A DNA stretch of 64,000 nucleotides from contig NZ_CP139715.1 in the NCBI RefSeq assembly GCF_034377285.1, forward strand, positions 3,270,001-3,334,000. Direction: 5' to 3'. The position numbers and the translations under genes are program-made. Position 1 is the stretch's first letter, and each line of letters begins with the position of its first letter. This DNA comes from Thalassobaculum sp. OXR-137. Its GTDB lineage: Bacteria; Pseudomonadota; Alphaproteobacteria; Thalassobaculales; Thalassobaculaceae. Below are positions 34,937-43,240 of this stretch, in pieces. The notes under the pieces were generated by a model. That model was not told the origin of the DNA. It saw nothing but the letters and a program-made list of their open reading frames with translations, and searched no databases.

Positions 34937-36319
34937 ATGGATGACGCGCATACGCGCCCGCATTCGATGGAAACCCATGCCGTCGAGGCCCATGCCACGG
35001 AAGATTGGCGCCGGATCCTCGGGATCCTGGCCGACCGCCGGTCGTGCCGCGACTTCGACGGCTCGCCGATGGATCGCGGGCTGCTGGCCGAGATCGTGCG
35101 AGACGGGATGCAGGCGCCGTCGTCGTGCAATCAGCAGCAGTGGCATTTCATCATCGTCGACGACCGCGACCTGCTGCAGCGGTGCCACGACATCTCCGGC
35201 GGCAACCACCACTTCGCCGAGTGCTCGGCGCTGATCTACCTGTGTTTCCAGAAGGGCTGGACCCACGGCAACTTCTCGGTTGTCCAATCGGTCGCCGGTG
35301 CCTGTTATCACATGATGCTGAGCGCCCATCTGCGGGGATACGACTCGATCTGGAACGCGGGAATCGGCGACAACAAGGCGCTGGCCGAACTGTTCGACGT
35401 GCCGCCGATCTTCGAGATCACCGGCGCCCTGGCGATCGGCCGGGCGCGGCCGACCGCGCCGGCCATGAAGGCGCCGCGCCGGCCGTTCGAGGAGGTGCAT
35501 TCCTGGAACGGCTTCGCCCGGCCGTCCCACACGATCTATCCGGCGAAGCCGGCCAAGGCCTATCCGTATTTCGAGATCACCAACCCGTCCAACCCCTTCG
35601 CCGTGTGGGATCCGCGCGGCTGGTCCTGGGCGCAGCTCGGCGATTTCCGGGGCTATGCGGTCTGGGCCAAGTCGCCGCTTGCGGGCGTCTATGTCTCGCG
35701 CCGCCAGGGCGAGGCGACGGCGGCCGAGATGGCGCTGCTGCCCGATCTGAAGCCGGGAACCAAGGCGGTCGAACTGATGCCGTGGGGCGGGACCTACAGT
35801 GCGGAGATCCGCCGCCGGCTCGATCCTGGCGTGGACTTCCATCTGGCCGAACTGTCCCAGGGCAACCTGACTTTCATCCTGGAGCGGCTGAAGCGGGAGG
35901 GCTTCGCCATGGACCGCACCCATGCGGACCGGATCGACGGCCCGAAGCTGCCCTATGTCGATGCGAGCGTGGACGCGGTCGTCCTGCCCCAGGTGCTGGA
36001 GCAGATGCCGGAGCCGGAGAAGATGCTGGACGAGGTGCGCCGGGTGCTGAAGCCGGGCGGGGCGGTGGTCGCGAGCGTGCGGAACCTGGATTCCGACTAC
36101 GGCGACCACTGGAGCGAGGTGGAGTCCCTGGGCTGCATTCCGAACCAGGGGCCGTTCACCCCGCTGTCGGCGGAGACCGTGCGCGGCTGGCTGGCCGCCC
36201 GGTTCACGCCGGAGGTGGAGCAGGGCATCGGGACGGCGGTCAGCCAGGATGCGACCGTCGTCACCGATGACAAGCGTACCGCCTGCCGGCTGTATGCCGG
36301 CCGCTGGCGGGTCGCCTGA
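34937..36319 (+). CDS. Nitroreductase-methyltransferase fusion protein
   Basis: 460 aa. Residues 22-200 form an FMN nitroreductase-like domain: RRSCRDFDGSPM (34-45) and MQAPSSCNQQQWHFIIVDD (58-76) match the FMN-binding loops. Residues 265-460 form a class I SAM-methyltransferase-like domain with VDASVDAVVLPQVLEQM and RRVLKPGGAVVASVRN, but motif I reads AVELMPWGGTYSAE rather than the usual glycine-rich loop, so SAM binding may be altered. AGGAGA at 34925 supports ATG 34937. Divergent from the TRAP operon and under operator site 2. I do not know a characterised protein with this architecture. Confidence 0.78.
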   Translation: MDDAHTRPHSMETHAVEAHATEDWRRILGILADRRSCRDFDGSPMDRGLLAEIVRDGMQAPSSCNQQQWHFIIVDDRDLLQRCHDISGGNHHFAECSALIYLCFQKGWTHGNFSVVQSVAGACYHMMLSAHLRGYDSIWNAGIGDNKALAELFDVPPIFEITGALAIGRARPTAPAMKAPRRPFEEVHSWNGFARPSHTIYPAKPAKAYPYFEITNPSNPFAVWDPRGWSWAQLGDFRGYAVWAKSPLAGVYVSRRQGEATAAEMALLPDLKPGTKAVELMPWGGTYSAEIRRRLDPGVDFHLAELSQGNLTFILERLKREGFAMDRTHADRIDGPKLPYVDASVDAVVLPQVLEQMPEPEKMLDEVRRVLKPGGAVVASVRNLDSDYGDHWSEVESLGCIPNQGPFTPLSAETVRGWLAARFTPEVEQGIGTAVSQDATVVTDDKRTACRLYAGRWRVA

Positions 36320-36323
36320 GAGG

Positions 36324-37715
36324 TCAGGCGAGGGTGCGGGCCATGAACCGGCCGGTGCCCTCGCTGCCGTCCGTCAGGGCGCCGTCGCGCACCACGAAAT
36401 TGCCGCGCACGACCGTGTGCAGCACCTTGCACGCCATCTCCTGGCCTTCCCAGACGGAGTAGCCGGCATCGCTCTGCAGGCTGGATTTCTCCACCGTCCA
36501 CGGCGCCTTCATGTCGAGGATCGCGAAGTCCGCGTCCGCGCCCGGCGTGATCCGGCCCTTGCGCGGCGCCAGACCCATGGCGTCGGCCGGCTGGCAGGTG
36601 ACCAGTTTCGCGAGCTGCTCCAGCGGGATGCCGCGCTTGGCGTGACCCTCGGTGAAGAAGGCCGGCAGGAAGGCGTCGAGCCCCGGGAAGCCCGGCTGAG
36701 CCTTCCAGATGCCGCCGTCCTTGCTGGAGACCGGGCGGTGGATGTGGTCGGTGCCCAGCGTGTCGATGTCTCCGCGGCGGATGCCCTCCCACAGCGCCTC
36801 CCGGTCGGCCGGGTCGCGCAGCGGCGGGTTCACCTTGGCGACGGGACCCCAGTGGGACGTGGTGTCGTGGGTCAGGTAGTGGGTGCAGGTCTCGATGGTC
36901 AGCTTCGAGCCGGCCTTGCGCTGCTCGACGGCGGCGGCCAGCGCCTCGCCGGAGGAGGTGTGGACGGTGTAGACCCTGGCACCGGTCACTCGGCCGAAAT
37001 AGGCCGCCCGGCGGATGGCGTCGGCCTCCACGAAGGGCGGGCGGGTGGCGTTCCAGCTCGCCAGGCCGTTCCTGCCCTCGGGATCGGCGGCCATCACCCG
37101 GTCGCGCAGCACCCAGGCCGCCTCGATGTTCTCCGGGTGCGGACACATCATGCCGCCATGCTCGGCCAGCACCTCCAGGAGCCGCAGCATGAAACCGTCA
37201 TCGGTGCCGGGCAGGCCGAGCCGCTTGCCCTCGTCGCCGCGGATGTTCATGAACAGCTTCGCCGTAGGAACCCCGAACTCCTTGATGTAGCGCGGCAGTT
37301 CGGCGAGCTGGTCGTCGGTGGCGATGACGAAGTGGAAGCCGAAATCGATCCGCGCGCCAGCCTCGGTCACCGACTTCAGCTCTTCGAACTGGGCGCCGTA
37401 GGGATCCGGACTCATCACGTAGGGGATGAAGGAGGTCACGCCGCCGATCGCCGCCGCCGCCGTCTCGCTGGCGGCGTCGGAGGGCACGCGCGGCTTGGAG
37501 ATGTCGCTGCCGTGACCCAGATGCAGGTGGACGTCGCAGGCACCTGGCAGGACGGTCAGGCCGCCGAGCTGGACCGTCTCCGTGGCCTCCGGTCCGCTGC
37601 CCGGCTCGGTCACCGCGGCGATCCGGCCGTCGGCGACCAGCACATCGACATCGCGGAATCCCTGTCCAGGCAACAGCACCGATCCGCCGGCCAGCCTCAG
37701 GTCCATCTTGGTCAT
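36324..37715 (-). CDS. Dihydroorotase/hydantoinase-type amidohydrolase
   Basis: Metal-dependent cyclic amidohydrolase, 463 aa. Metal ligands appear in DVHLHLGHGSD, the likely carboxylated Lys in TAKLFMNIRGDEG, His residues in MMCPHPENIEA and YTVHTSSGEA, and the Asp in GTDHIHRPV. CQPADAMGLAPRKGRITPGADAD is the usual C-terminal motif. It probably opens a cyclic imide, hydantoin or allantoin-like ring; substrate not determined. ATG 37715 (MTKMDLRLAGG) is used. Four bases separate its stop from the convergent fusion gene. The GntR regulator is divergent from it. Confidence 0.85.
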   Translation of the reverse strand: MTKMDLRLAGGSVLLPGQGFRDVDVLVADGRIAAVTEPGSGPEATETVQLGGLTVLPGACDVHLHLGHGSDISKPRVPSDAASETAAAAIGGVTSFIPYVMSPDPYGAQFEELKSVTEAGARIDFGFHFVIATDDQLAELPRYIKEFGVPTAKLFMNIRGDEGKRLGLPGTDDGFMLRLLEVLAEHGGMMCPHPENIEAAWVLRDRVMAADPEGRNGLASWNATRPPFVEADAIRRAAYFGRVTGARVYTVHTSSGEALAAAVEQRKAGSKLTIETCTHYLTHDTTSHWGPVAKVNPPLRDPADREALWEGIRRGDIDTLGTDHIHRPVSSKDGGIWKAQPGFPGLDAFLPAFFTEGHAKRGIPLEQLAKLVTCQPADAMGLAPRKGRITPGADADFAILDMKAPWTVEKSSLQSDAGYSVWEGQEMACKVLHTVVRGNFVVRDGALTDGSEGTGRFMARTLA

Positions 37716-37951
37716 CGTGTCCTCTCCATCGGGTTCTTGTCCGCCGGGCGCGCGGCCCCTCGGCATGGGTGGTTCCGCCGTTCGCGATGTTGGTGCAAAT
37801 TATGGGCGGATAGGCAAGGCGACGTGGCGAATTCATTGCCAAATAGGCGGATTTCGCACAGATGCGCAGGCAATCCCGCGCTAGACTGGTTAGAATGACA
37901 AGCAAATCGGGCAGGCCCAACTGCCCGGGCATAGGGCGAGGGGCCGTAGCT

Positions 37952-38638
37952 GTGGCGACGATTGAGACGATGCAACCGATCACTTCGACGAATCTGTCGA
38001 CTCTGGCCTTCGAGCGGCTGGAGCAGGCGATCATGTCCGGCGAGCTGAAGCCGGGGGAGCGGCTGTCCGAGGTCACCCTGGCCCGGCGCTACGGCATCAG
38101 CCGCGGCCCGCTGCGCGAGGCGATCGGCCGGCTCGAGGGCCGCAATCTGGTGGAGCGCCAGGCCAATCAGGGCGCGCGGGTGGTCTCCCTGGACCAGGCG
38201 CAGATCCTCGACCTGCTGGTGATCCGCGAGAGCCTGGAGGGCATGGCCTGCCGTCTGGCGGCGACCCGGATGAAGCCGGCCGAGCTGAAGCGGCTGCAGC
38301 GGATGATCGAAGGGCATGCCCAGGACGAACAGGTCGTGGCCGGGAAGGGATACTTCCAGGGCGGCGGCGACATGGACTTCCACTACCGCATCGTGCGGGC
38401 CAGCCGGAACGACCGGCTGATCAAGATGCTGGACGAGGACCTGTACTCGCTGCTGCGCCTGTTCCGTCAGCGGCTGAGCACGGCCCCGGGCCGCCCGGCC
38501 CAGGCGCTGGAGGAGCACCGGGCGGTGCTGGCGGCGCTGGAGGCGCGCGATCCCGACGCGGCGGAGGCGGCCATGCGCACGCATATCCGCAACAGCCGCG
38601 CCAGCATCAATCACCTGGTCGCCGCCGACGTGGCCTGA
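37952..38638 (+). CDS. GntR-family regulator, FCD subgroup
   Basis: 228-aa regulator. The winged-helix domain shows MSGELKPGERLSEVTLARRYGISRGPLREAI; the FCD effector domain shows VIRESLEGMACRLAA, DMDFHYRIVRASRNDRL (with metal-binding Asp/His) and EEHRAVLAALEARD. Such regulators usually sense small carboxylates. GTG 37952, with GAGGGG about eight bases upstream, is preferred; in-frame ATGs at 37862, 37895 and 37970 are alternatives. It sits centrally among the genes carrying the GTCAAC-N-GTTGAC palindrome and is the best local candidate to bind it, although its own promoter lacks a copy. Confidence 0.83.
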   Translation: MATIETMQPITSTNLSTLAFERLEQAIMSGELKPGERLSEVTLARRYGISRGPLREAIGRLEGRNLVERQANQGARVVSLDQAQILDLLVIRESLEGMACRLAATRMKPAELKRLQRMIEGHAQDEQVVAGKGYFQGGGDMDFHYRIVRASRNDRLIKMLDEDLYSLLRLFRQRLSTAPGRPAQALEEHRAVLAALEARDPDAAEAAMRTHIRNSRASINHLVAADVA

Positions 38639-38648
38639 CCGGTCCGGT

Positions 38649-38978
38649 TCAGGCCGCCGGCACATCGTTGATCGGGATGTCGACATCGAGCATCGGGGCG
38701 TGCTGCTGGCAGCCATAGACGTCGGTGTCGCCCAGATCTCCCGCCGGCGTATGCCGCGGGATCGTCGCCTTGAACGCCAGACCCGCCGGATAGGGCGTGA
38801 ACAGCACGTCCTCCTCGGCCACGTCGTAGAGTTCGGCGATCAGTTTCGGGGTCAGCACGCCGGTCGCCGCCACCGCGTCGTAGGTGGCGCGGGTCTCGAA
38901 CACCACGTCGATGGTGAGCTGGAACGGGCCGGCGTTCTTCGACTTGCAGACCTTGGCGATATCGCGGATCCGGGGCAT
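38649..38978 (-). CDS. DUF4387-family protein
   Basis: 109-aa protein. IRDIAKVCKSKNAGPFQLTI and VLTPKLIAELYDVAEEDVLF are characteristic of DUF4387, a small family almost always encoded next to AtuA-like proteins. Its start overlaps the atuA stop (TGATG), so the two are probably made together and may form a complex. No activity is established to my knowledge. Confidence 0.83.
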   Translation of the reverse strand: MPRIRDIAKVCKSKNAGPFQLTIDVVFETRATYDAVAATGVLTPKLIAELYDVAEEDVLFTPYPAGLAFKATIPRHTPAGDLGDTDVYGCQQHAPMLDVDIPINDVPAA

Positions 38979-40345
38979 CACAGGTCCTCGTAGCTGATCG
39001 GGAACGGGGCGAGGGGATCGTCCACGGCCATGGTCTGGAACACCGAGAACCGGTACACCGGCCCCGCCTGGATGTCCGAGGGCGAGTAGGGGAAGGCCAT
39101 GTTGCCCTCGCGGCAGAGCCGGCCGGGGAAGTCGGTGTGCAGCATGGTCACCCGCGCGACCGACAGCACCGCGTCGGCGGTGTCCTGGTCGTCGGCGACC
39201 GCCTCCACCACGAAGCCGATCTCGTGCGGCTTGGCCGTGCTCCGCAGCGGCTCGGCGGCCCCCATGACCCCGTCCAGCCCGTAGCGGCGGATGATGAGCT
39301 TGTAGTCGTCCGGCGTGACCCCGAGATTGCCGACCTTGGTGGCGGTCGACTCGTGGATCGCCTTCAGGAAATCGTCCAGCGTGTCGATCAGCAGCGGGTC
39401 GCGGGTGCCGCAGATGCTGATCGCCCGGTAGCCGACCAGTTCCACGCCCTCCAGTTTCACCGTGTAGGGCGAGGGGGTCCAGGTCATGCCGGAGACCCGC
39501 ACCGCCCGGTCGTTCACCGCGTCGAAGCGGCAGTCGGTGGTGTCGAGGATGCCGCCCGGCTCCACATGGATACAGGGGCTCGGGTTCTCGTGCAGCGCGT
39601 GGTTGGCGACGGAGGAGGGGGTGCAGGCTCGCTCCGGCGCGGTCGGCTCCAGCACCACGCCGTCGTCGTCCACGGTCACGTAGAGGCAGTCGTGGCCCTT
39701 GGGAATCGACGGGGTGGCGCCGCATTCCAGCATCTTGCCGGCATACCAGGCCGGGGCCGGCGCCTTGCCGGCGCGGATCGCCATGGCGGCCCAGGGGGCG
39801 GGATCGCTCGACCGGCCGGCGAGCACCACGTCGGCGCCGCCGTCCAGGGCGGCGGCGAAGGGCTCCGGACCCATCATGCCGACCACCCGCTCGGCCCGGT
39901 CGATGGAAGCGGCGTCGATCGCCGGCCCGCCGGTGAGCGTCTTCATCCTGCCGTCGGCGGTCGCCCGTTTCAGCGCCGCCTTGTCCTGCTCGGCCTCGAT
40001 GGTGGCGAGCCGCAGGTGGATGCCGTCCTCGCGGCAGATCTCGCGCACGATGTCGGCGGTGATCTGCAGATGCGGGGCGCCGCCCGCCCCGCCGGCCGTG
40101 CCGATGACCACCGGAACGCCTTGGCGCCGGCCGGCCTGGACCATCAGCCGCAGGTCCCGCTTCATGGCGCGGCGCGAGCTCAGCGTCTTGCCTGAGCCGA
40201 GGTAGAACGGCCCCGGATCGGTGCTGCCCCCGTCGACTCCGATCATGTCGACTCCGCGCTCCTCGCCCCGCGTCAGTGACGCTTCTGGGAACCCATAGCC
40301 GAGGATGCCGCTGGTCGATAACATGCGGTAGACGGCGCTGCTCAC
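38978..40345 (-). CDS. AtuA-like (acyclic terpene utilisation, DUF1446) protein
   Basis: 455-aa protein of the AtuA/DUF1446 family. Seen: GVDGGSTDPGPFYLGSG, VVIGTAGGAGGAPHL, DVVLAGRSSDPAPWA and SVFQTMAVDDPLAPFPISYEDL. AtuA is required for citronellol/geraniol degradation in Pseudomonas, but the family also occurs in many carboxylic-acid catabolic clusters and no other atu genes are here, so terpene use is not implied. GTG 40345 follows GGAGGA by seven bases and is preferred to the upstream in-frame start at 40381. Divergent from the lyase gene across operator site 3. Confidence 0.82.
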   Translation of the reverse strand: MSSAVYRMLSTSGILGYGFPEASLTRGEERGVDMIGVDGGSTDPGPFYLGSGKTLSSRRAMKRDLRLMVQAGRRQGVPVVIGTAGGAGGAPHLQITADIVREICREDGIHLRLATIEAEQDKAALKRATADGRMKTLTGGPAIDAASIDRAERVVGMMGPEPFAAALDGGADVVLAGRSSDPAPWAAMAIRAGKAPAPAWYAGKMLECGATPSIPKGHDCLYVTVDDDGVVLEPTAPERACTPSSVANHALHENPSPCIHVEPGGILDTTDCRFDAVNDRAVRVSGMTWTPSPYTVKLEGVELVGYRAISICGTRDPLLIDTLDDFLKAIHESTATKVGNLGVTPDDYKLIIRRYGLDGVMGAAEPLRSTAKPHEIGFVVEAVADDQDTADAVLSVARVTMLHTDFPGRLCREGNMAFPYSPSDIQAGPVYRFSVFQTMAVDDPLAPFPISYEDL

Positions 40346-40401
40346 GATGGTTTCCTCCTTATTTTCTTGGCGCCGGATCATCCCTGCGAGGATCGATAAC
40401 T

Positions 40402-40414
40402 GTCAACAGTTGAC
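40402..40414. promoter_or_regulatory. Palindromic operator GTCAACAGTTGAC (site 3 of 3)
   Basis: Perfect palindrome, extended to TGTCAACAGTTGACG, in the 144-bp divergent region between the AtuA-like gene and the isocitrate-lyase/PEP-mutase operon. Same core as sites 1 and 2. Confidence 0.75.
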
Positions 40415-40489
40415 GATATTGTTCGTCCCCGCTGTAATCCGAACGGGCATTAAGTCCCGATAGAAACAGGCCTGGGAGGTTTGGACCAG

Positions 40490-41371
40490 ATGACGACGCT
40501 TGCTGATCGCCGAAAGAAATTCAGGGCGATGCTGGAGGAACGGCGCGCCGTTCTGGTGCCGGGGGCCGCGAATTCGCTGACCGCCCGGGTGATCGAGGAT
40601 CAGGGCTTCGAGGCCTGCTACGTGACGGGGGCCGGCATTGCCAACACCCTGCTCGGCGTGCCGGATATCGGCCTGGTCACCATGAGCGAGATCCAGACCA
40701 CCACCGCCGCGATCGCCGAGATCAGCAGCCTGCCGCTGTTCGTCGACATGGACACCGGATTCGGCAACGCCATCAACACCCACCGCACGGTGCGGGTGCT
40801 TGAGCGGGCGGGCGCCTGCGCCGTTCAGATCGAGGACCAGGTCTTCCCGAAGAAATGCGGCCATTTCGACGGCAAGGCGGTGATCCCCGCCAAGGAGATG
40901 GCGACCAAGGTCCGCGCCGCCGCCGACGCGCGCGAGGACGAGAACTTTCTCATCATCGCTCGCACCGACGCCCGCGCCATCGAGGGGATCGACGGCGCCC
41001 TGGACCGTGCCCGGATGTATATCGAGGCGGGGGCCGACGTGACCTTCGTGGAAGCGCCGACCTCGGTCGAGGAGATGACCCGGATCTGCGCCGAGCTGCC
41101 GGTGCCGCAGGTGGCGAACCTGGTGGTCGGCGGCCGCACCCCGATGCTGTCCCAGGAAGAGCTGGCGAAGATCGGTTTCGCCATCGTGCTCTATGCCAAC
41201 ACGCCGCTGCAGGCCGCGATGCGGGCCATGAGCGAGGTGCTGGGTGCGCTGAAGCGCGACGGCAATCTGGACGCCGTGCAGGACCGTCTCGCCGATTTCG
41301 TCGAGCGCCAGCGGCTGGTCCACAAGTCGACCTACGACGCCATGGAAAAGCACTACGCCGTCGAGGACTAG
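40490..41371 (+). CDS. Isocitrate lyase/PEP mutase superfamily enzyme (methylisocitrate or dimethylmalate lyase-like)
   Basis: 293-aa TIM-barrel enzyme. Mg-binding VDMDTGFGNAIN, the catalytic loop KKCGHFDGK, and IIARTDARAIEG identify the superfamily. The KKCGH loop is typical of C-C lyases (2-methylisocitrate lyase, 2,3-dimethylmalate lyase) and oxaloacetate decarboxylase-like members, not of PEP mutase itself. ATG 40490 is preferred to TTG 40481, which is too close to GGGAGG. It leads an operon with two deacetylase paralogues and an isochorismatase, under operator site 3. Confidence 0.85.
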   Translation: MTTLADRRKKFRAMLEERRAVLVPGAANSLTARVIEDQGFEACYVTGAGIANTLLGVPDIGLVTMSEIQTTTAAIAEISSLPLFVDMDTGFGNAINTHRTVRVLERAGACAVQIEDQVFPKKCGHFDGKAVIPAKEMATKVRAAADAREDENFLIIARTDARAIEGIDGALDRARMYIEAGADVTFVEAPTSVEEMTRICAELPVPQVANLVVGGRTPMLSQEELAKIGFAIVLYANTPLQAAMRAMSEVLGALKRDGNLDAVQDRLADFVERQRLVHKSTYDAMEKHYAVED

Positions 41372-41382
41372 GAGAGCCCCGC

Positions 41383-42300
41383 ATGACGTTCGCGCACGAG
41401 GATAGGGCCCCGTATTCCGCCATCGTCGACCGCCCGAAGCTGACCTGGCCGAACGGCGCGAAGATCGCGGTATGGGTGGTGCCCAATGTGGAGCATTACG
41501 AGTTCCTGCCGCGGCCGTCGCGGATCCGCGATCCCTGGCCGCGCACGCCCCATCCGGACGTGCACGGCTACGGGGTGCGGGACTACGGCAACCGGGTCGG
41601 TCTGTGGCGGATGATGGAAGTCATGGACGCCCACGGCGTGCGCGGCACCCTGTCGCTCAGCATGTCGAACTTCGTGCACTACCCCGAGATCTTCGAGGCC
41701 TGCGAGGCCCGCAAGTGGGCGATCATGTCCCACGGCATGTACAACACCCGCTACCACTGGGGCTACTCCGAGGAGGAGGAGCGGGACGCGATCCATGAGA
41801 GCATGGATCTGCACACCAAGCTCACCGGCCGCAAGCTGCGCGGCTGGTTCTCGCCGGCCGGTTCCTGGACCTTCAACACGCCCGACCTCGTGGCCGAGGC
41901 GGGGATCGACTATTACTGCGACTGGTACCACGACGATCAGCCGTTCCCGATGCGCACCCGCTCGGGCCGCACCCTGGTGACCATCCCCTACACGATGGAG
42001 CTGAACGACGCGGTCATGTACCGCAACCAGTTCGACGGCGAGGATTTCGCCAACTGGACCTGCGACGCCTTCGACACCCTGTACAAGGAGGGCGAGGAGC
42101 AGCCGCGGGTGCTCTGTCTGGCGCTGCACCCCTACATCCTGGGCCAGCCGCACCGGATCAAGCATCTGGACCGCACGCTCGCCTACATCACCGGCCACGA
42201 CAAGGTCTGGCTGGCCACCGGCGAGGAGATTGCCGACTGGTACATCGCCAATCACCTCGACACGATGAAAGCCCATCTGGGCTGGGAGGACGCGCCATGA
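41383..42300 (+). CDS. Polysaccharide deacetylase-family protein, PuuE-like (copy 2 of 3)
   Basis: 305 aa, cytosolic. VRDYGNRVGLWRMMEVMDAH and MSHGMYNTRYHWG, DYYCDWYHDDQPF and LHPYILGQPHRIKHL correspond point for point to copy 1, but the sequences are well diverged. AGGAGA lies eight bases before ATG 41383, and the stop overlaps the next paralogue by four bases (ATGA). Likely hydrolysis of a C-N bond in a small cyclic amide, or a related reaction; true substrate unknown. Confidence 0.83.
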   Translation: MTFAHEDRAPYSAIVDRPKLTWPNGAKIAVWVVPNVEHYEFLPRPSRIRDPWPRTPHPDVHGYGVRDYGNRVGLWRMMEVMDAHGVRGTLSLSMSNFVHYPEIFEACEARKWAIMSHGMYNTRYHWGYSEEEERDAIHESMDLHTKLTGRKLRGWFSPAGSWTFNTPDLVAEAGIDYYCDWYHDDQPFPMRTRSGRTLVTIPYTMELNDAVMYRNQFDGEDFANWTCDAFDTLYKEGEEQPRVLCLALHPYILGQPHRIKHLDRTLAYITGHDKVWLATGEEIADWYIANHLDTMKAHLGWEDAP

Positions 42301-43202
42301 CCGAACCGCGTCCCGGCATGGACCATGATCTCTATCGCTATTCGGCGATGGACCGGCGTCCGGCGATCTCCTGGCCCGACGGCAACGGGCTCGCCTTCAC
42401 CGTGCTGCTGCACCTGGAGTTCTGGCGGCTCGAGCCGCCCAAGGAGGATTGGCGCGACCCGCGCTATCAGGGCGCGTTCGGCAATTTCTACCCGGACTAC
42501 ACCGGCTACACCCAGCGCGAATACGGCAACCGCATCGGCATCTTCCGGGTGCTCGACCGGCTCGACCGGTTCGGCCTGAAGCTGACGGTGCCGGCCAACG
42601 CCTCGGCGCTGAAGCGCTATCCGGCCATCGTCGAGCGTCTGATGGACCGCAAGGTCGAGTTCGTCGCCGCCGGCACCCATTCCGACCGGATGATCACCTC
42701 CAAGCTCGACGCCGACGCCCAGCGCTGGATGATCGACGAGAGCCTGGAGACGGTGGAGCGCATCACCGGCCAGCGGCCGACCGGCTGGGCCGGCCCGGCC
42801 TATGGCGAGAGCGAGATCACCGCCGGCCTGCTGGCCGAGTTCGGGCTCGACTACGTCATGGACTGGCCGAACGACGACCAGCCCTACATGCTCACCACCA
42901 AGCCGTCCCTGGTCTCCATCCCGCGCCAGCCCGAATGGGACGACGGCGAGATCATGTGGCTGCGCAAGGTGCCGCGCGAGACCTGGGAGGAGATGGTCGT
43001 CTCAGCCTTCGACCGGCTCTACGAGGAGCGGGCGGGGGGACGGTATTTCTCGCTGTCCCTGCATCCCTGGATCGTCGGCCAGTTCCACCGCATCCGCTTC
43101 CTGGAGCAGGTGCTGGAGCGCATCGCGCCGGCGCGCGACGGCGTCTGGCAGACCACCGCCGGCGACGTCGCCCGGCACTTCCGCTCCCTGCAATCCGACT
43201 GA
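42297..43202 (+). CDS. Polysaccharide deacetylase-family protein, PuuE-like (copy 3 of 3)
   Basis: 301 aa. QREYGNRIGIFRVLDRLDRF, DYVMDWPNDDQPYMLTT and LHPWIVGQFHRIRFL align with copies 1 and 2. The His-Gly loop (SHGMYN / GHGRTN) is changed to AAGTHSDRM, so its active site differs and it could be a non-catalytic partner or have another specificity. Translation is coupled to copy 2 (ATGA overlap), suggesting a heteromeric complex. Confidence 0.82.
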   Translation: MTEPRPGMDHDLYRYSAMDRRPAISWPDGNGLAFTVLLHLEFWRLEPPKEDWRDPRYQGAFGNFYPDYTGYTQREYGNRIGIFRVLDRLDRFGLKLTVPANASALKRYPAIVERLMDRKVEFVAAGTHSDRMITSKLDADAQRWMIDESLETVERITGQRPTGWAGPAYGESEITAGLLAEFGLDYVMDWPNDDQPYMLTTKPSLVSIPRQPEWDDGEIMWLRKVPRETWEEMVVSAFDRLYEERAGGRYFSLSLHPWIVGQFHRIRFLEQVLERIAPARDGVWQTTAGDVARHFRSLQSD

Positions 43203-43240
43203 CTTTTCGCGCCCGACGGCGCCCCTAAGGAGAGACTGAC

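Noticed and set aside
37825-37841. Possible operator TGGCGAATTCATTGCCA upstream of the GntR gene
   Set aside because: The symmetry is imperfect (only TGGC-A/T-GCCA matches), the sequence is not repeated elsewhere, and it does not resemble the GTCAAC-N-GTTGAC sites.
38978-40345. Acyclic terpene (citronellol/geraniol) degradation cluster
   Set aside because: AtuA-like protein occurs alone with DUF4387; none of the CoA-carboxylase, hydratase or dehydrogenase genes of the atu cluster are seen.
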